The translations under genes and the position numbers were made by a program. From CBDEFX01 sp965237635 (lineage in GTDB: Bacteria; Chloroflexota; Dehalococcoidia; Lucifugimonadales; CAUZJF01), in assembly GCA_965237635.1 (NCBI GenBank), contig CBDEFX010000002.1:1674001-1738000 (forward strand): a DNA stretch of 64,000 nt, given 5' to 3'. Position 1 is the stretch's first letter. Every line of letters starts with the position of its first letter. Positions 61,654 to 64,000 of this stretch are shown here, piece after piece. The notes below the pieces were generated by a model. That model worked only from the letters and a program-made list of their open reading frames with translations. It was not told where the DNA came from and made no database searches.

Positions 61654-62592
61654 ATGATTGACGCCTTTGTTGACACACTGGAATTCTTTCCTAGGGGACT
61701 GGTCTGGGTCGGTCTGGGAATCGTGGTTCTTTTCCTGGCGAAGCTGGTCCAGGACTTGGTGACCCCGTACCGGATCAACGAACAGCTCAGCCACAAGGAC
61801 AACACTGCGCTAGGCTTGAGCATAACCGGCTACTACCTCGGCGTTATCATCGTGTTTCTGGGGTCGCTATATCAGCCGCTCACTGGGATTCAGGACGGGG
61901 TGGCCCGAGAAGACCAGTGGAGATTCACCAGCGACTTTGGGTTCGACGTGCTGGAGGTATTCTTGTATTCGGTGGCCGGGATCGTGGTCTTGAACGTGGC
62001 CAGGATCCTGGTGGACAAGCTAGTGCTGTACAAGTTCGATACCGAAAAGGAGATTATCGAGGACCAGAACGCGGGCTCAGGGGCTGTTGAGTTCGGCGTC
62101 TATGTCGCGGTCGGGCTCGTGATCGCGGCCTCGACGGCCGGCTCAGGAGCCGGTGGAGGCGAGGCAAACGAGGTCAGCATCGTCGATAGCGTGCTGAGAT
62201 CCATGGCCTTCCTCGGCCTCGGCGTGGTCGTGCTGGTGCTCTATACGTTCTTCTATCAGTTTACGACGGCTTACGACATACACGAGCAGATCGAGCAGAA
62301 TAATGTCGCGGTGGGTGTCGCGCTCGGTGGCAACCTGATCGCCATCGGCCTCGTGACCTTCAAGGCCGTTTTCGGAGAGTTCGTCGGCTGGAGCGAGAGT
62401 CTGGCGGCGTTTCTTACCTTCGCCGTCCTGGGCTTCGTCATTCTGTACGTCGTGCGGCGGCTGGTTGACCTGGTACTGCTACCGAGCACAAAGATATCTC
62501 ACGAGCTCGCCGTCGATCGCAACCTGGGCGTGGCGTTCATGGTCAGCGCCGTCGTGATCAGCGCGGCCCTCATCCTCAACTTCGCCATCTAG
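61654..62592 (+). CDS. DUF350 family membrane protein (duplicated)
   Basis: 312 residues with about eight membrane helices in two similar halves: first half LGIVVLFLAKLVQDLV then LGLSITGYYLGVIIVFLG, second half LGVVVLVLYTFFYQFTT, VAVGVALGGNLIAIGLVTF. The halves share the NxALGLSITGYYLG / NVAVGVALGGNLI motif of YjfL-like proteins. It lies in an operon with the DUF4178 gene. Role unknown; a membrane-stress role is only suspected from the relatives. Confidence 0.82.
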   Translation: MIDAFVDTLEFFPRGLVWVGLGIVVLFLAKLVQDLVTPYRINEQLSHKDNTALGLSITGYYLGVIIVFLGSLYQPLTGIQDGVAREDQWRFTSDFGFDVLEVFLYSVAGIVVLNVARILVDKLVLYKFDTEKEIIEDQNAGSGAVEFGVYVAVGLVIAASTAGSGAGGGEANEVSIVDSVLRSMAFLGLGVVVLVLYTFFYQFTTAYDIHEQIEQNNVAVGVALGGNLIAIGLVTFKAVFGEFVGWSESLAAFLTFAVLGFVILYVVRRLVDLVLLPSTKISHELAVDRNLGVAFMVSAVVISAALILNFAI

Positions 62593-62653
62593 GGTTGCCG
62601 CACGGCCCGCGGGGCCGTATCTTTCTGCGGTCCTTCTTGGTGACCCGAGCAGT

Positions 62654-62680
62654 GGAGACGCCCCAGCGGGGCGTCTCTGC
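62654..62680. repeat. Family-B palindromic repeat, copy 3
   Basis: GGAGACGCCCCAGCGGGGCG then TCTCTGC, perfect stem, 61 bp after the DUF350 stop. May serve as a terminator. Confidence 0.8.
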
Positions 62681-62769
62681 CCCCTCCCATTCTGATGTAC
62701 CGGCGCGGGCCCCTACAGGCCCTACTAGGACGGGACTTTACGTTTAGGTTTGCTTGCGCTGTGTCCCTG

Positions 62770-63158
62770 TTCGTAGGGGCGCCCGCGAGTAGCCACCTCG
62801 TTCTTGGCACCCCAGCGACAACCGCGGCTACCACCACCACATCGGCAAGGACTTCTGCCCACAACGGCCACACCAGCTACGGCGCGACCGCGGCGACGGC
62901 GTGAAGCGACAGTTCCAGGAGGACTCGTAAGGGGCCAGGCGTTGGGACAATGATCTGCTTCTTGTCGCCGGTGGTCGAGAACAATGAAGGAAGGCCGACG
63001 AGGAGCAGAACCGCGGGAGCGACCAGCCAAAGCGACACTTTGGCCACAGCCCACGGGCCAGAGACCCAGGCGATGATCTCCACCAAGAAGCGGAGCCCGG
63101 AATTGGGCGGGTTGTCGAATGGGTGATCGAAGGCGGAAGATCGATTCGTCAACGGCAT
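62770..63158 (-). pseudogene. DUF2568 (YrdB-like) membrane protein with in-frame TAG
   Basis: From ATG 63158: NPPNSGLRFLVEIIAWVSGP, AVAKVSLWLVAPAVLLLVG, PGPLRVLLELSLHAVAAVAP then TAG (62877-62879), continuing in frame LVWPLWAEVLADVVVVAAVV. The NxxLRFLxE start and four helices fit DUF2568 (usual about 115 residues), so the stop falls before the last helix. The 3' end runs into repeat sequence, so the true C-terminus is uncertain. Confidence 0.6.
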
Positions 63159-63168
63159 TTGCGTCCAG

Positions 63169-63190
63169 GGGGCGCGCCGTGCGCCCCTAC
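63169..63190. repeat. Family-C-like hairpin (GGGGCGC/GCGCCCC then TAC)
   Basis: 7-bp stem with GCCGT loop, ending CCCCTAC as at 24422-24446. It lies 28 bp beyond the stop of the next minus-strand gene's downstream side and may act as its terminator. Confidence 0.5.
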
Positions 63191-63218
63191 ATGATCTGCT
63201 GGGGCCGGGTTCCCGCCC

Positions 63219-63518
63219 TTAGGCGCCCAAGATCCGTCCCGAGAATACGAACGCGGCCTTTCGTGCGAGGTAGAGACCGAAAGACGCCATCCGGCCTTCT
63301 CCATAGTTGAGCTCAACGGTCTCCGGGTTGATCCCGACGCGATTGAGCTCGCTGAGCCGGTTGTTCCACCTCGCGGTATCCATGCTCTGCTTCAGGTCGT
63401 CCCGACCCTCGACGTACAGCACCAGAAAGCCTGACAGCCTGGCTGCCTTCCAGTAGGGGTATTCGCGCCAAAGTACGTCTATTACGCGTTGTCCTGGCTG
63501 GGTCACCAAGCTTGGCAT
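63219..63518 (-). CDS. Hypothetical protein
   Basis: 99 residues from ATG 63518, overlapping the previous gene's stop (TGATG). RVIDVLWREYPYWKAARLSG, LVLYVEGRDDLKQSM and GRMASFGLYLARKAAFVFSG. Acidic and basic residues in a compact alpha/beta pattern; family not recognised. It is translationally coupled to the upstream gene. Confidence 0.6.
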   Translation of the reverse strand: MPSLVTQPGQRVIDVLWREYPYWKAARLSGFLVLYVEGRDDLKQSMDTARWNNRLSELNRVGINPETVELNYGEGRMASFGLYLARKAAFVFSGRILGA

Positions 63519-64000
63519 CAAGCCAGTCCTTTCGCGGCCTGTCGTTGAGCGGCAAGCCTTCTGGACTGCTCCTCTCGCTCCTCGACGTGTGCGAAACCGC
63601 TCTCGATGATCGACTCCAGATCGGCCTCGTCAACATTCTGGTGGTTCACGACGGAGGCCAGGGCGTAGTCGTAGAACTGGCCATCGGTGATCGACTCTCG
63701 CCAGTCGGACTGGTAGCCGTCGAGCCCCCAGTCGTACAGAAGGAGGAGGAACACCGTTCTCAGTGGGTCGAGACCCTCGGCCTCGTAGACCGGGGCTCGC
63801 AAGTCCTCCCCGCGGCCCGAGCCAAACGACGCCGATCCAGACTCAGCGTCGTAGAGCACGTCCTCGAACACCTGGTAGCGGTCCAAGTGCATCTCCGTCT
63901 CCTCGATCATATTCGCCAGGACCTGTCGGCCTTCCGGCGTGATCTCGAACGAGCGAGTTTCTTGTGACGGCGCGATGAGGTCGCTTTCGCTGAGCCGATG
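63518..64000 (-). CDS. Hypothetical protein with winged-helix-like N-terminus (partial)
   Basis: The frame is open to the window edge; the start lies outside. Beginning ..SFEITPEGRQVLANMIEE, a wing-like beta strand and helix as in PadR/MarR-type HTH proteins, then an acidic helical part (FLLLLYDWGLDGYQSDWRES) and an EEREEQSRRL tail. No firm family. It forms an operon with the next gene. Confidence 0.55.
   Translation of the reverse strand, partial: HRLSESDLIAPSQETRSFEITPEGRQVLANMIEETEMHLDRYQVFEDVLYDAESGSASFGSGRGEDLRAPVYEAEGLDPLRTVFLLLLYDWGLDGYQSDWRESITDGQFYDYALASVVNHQNVDEADLESIIESGFAHVEEREEQSRRLAAQRQAAKGLA

Noticed and set aside
62695..62904. Plus-strand frame with Thr/Ala-rich end
   Set aside because: It is antisense to the DUF2568 gene and includes repeat sequence.
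56817..63158. TAG reassigned to an amino acid
   Set aside because: Many intact genes here end in a single TAG (sdhA, hdrB-like, rtcB, folK, drmA), so recoding of TAG throughout the genome does not fit.
1..64000. CRISPR array or prophage
   Set aside because: No regularly spaced direct repeats and no phage structural, portal or terminase genes were seen.

Overview
The window is a GC-rich stretch of a bacterial chromosome with no rRNA, phage or CRISPR array. Gene content suggests a Chloroflexota-type organism (SAR202/Dehalococcoidia-like): succinate dehydrogenase with an HdrB-like third subunit instead of a cytochrome anchor, a translin-family protein, K+-dependent-type membrane pyrophosphatase, an LDH-like malate dehydrogenase, and many short palindromic intergenic repeats. 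That placement is inference from gene content, not from a marker-gene tree.

Layout. 1-2.2 kb: NMT1/THI5-like ABC importer. 2.3-7.5 kb: a formamidopyrimidine-DNA glycosylase split by an IS1380 element and a membrane adenylate/guanylate cyclase split by an IS256 element; both genes can be rebuilt in frame across 5-bp and 8-bp target duplications. 7.8-11.5 kb: sdhA-sdhB-hdrB-like. 11.8-15.3 kb: lipoprotein, TetR regulator, broken MMPL exporter. 15.4-17.2 kb: cytochrome-b/molybdopterin oxidoreductase and a VOC protein. 17.3-19.5 kb: tRNA cluster around rtcB, with decayed duplicate tRNAs on the far side. 19.7-29.4 kb: methyltransferase, malate dehydrogenase, a second truncated IS1380 copy, isocitrate-type dehydrogenase, and a biotin-dependent carboxyltransferase pair. 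29.7-41.5 kb: folate genes, TlpA-like lipoprotein, SbcD-like nuclease, a soluble cyclase, glyQS, hppA, translin, thiE. 41.7-56.8 kb: an accessory, IS-filled defence island holding a modification-dependent (MspJI/AspBHI-like) restriction enzyme, a NERD-helicase, DrmB and a DrmA cut off by an IS3 element, followed by broken MMPL and IS110/DDE transposase pieces. 56.8-64 kb: yraN (nonsense codon), rnhB, HsdR_N-like nuclease, mnmA, a DUF4178-DUF350 pair, and a DUF2568 gene with an in-frame stop.

The central metabolic genes fit together: malate, isocitrate and succinate dehydrogenases cover TCA steps, and the OadA-like plus PccB-like pair could connect oxaloacetate/pyruvate with methylmalonyl-/propionyl-CoA. 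The DrmA-DrmB-NERD helicase operon convergent with an AspBHI-like enzyme is the most system-like accessory locus, but here it appears inactivated.

The window is notable for decay. About a dozen genes are interrupted by IS elements, frameshifts or single stop codons, and at least five families of small palindromic repeats fill the intergenic space. One repeat copy (19290-19425) and one unrelated 159-bp element (43709-43867) are flanked by 9-bp and 8-bp direct repeats, which suggests they are non-autonomous mobile elements. Some single-base frameshifts could instead be sequencing errors; the IS insertions and target duplications cannot.
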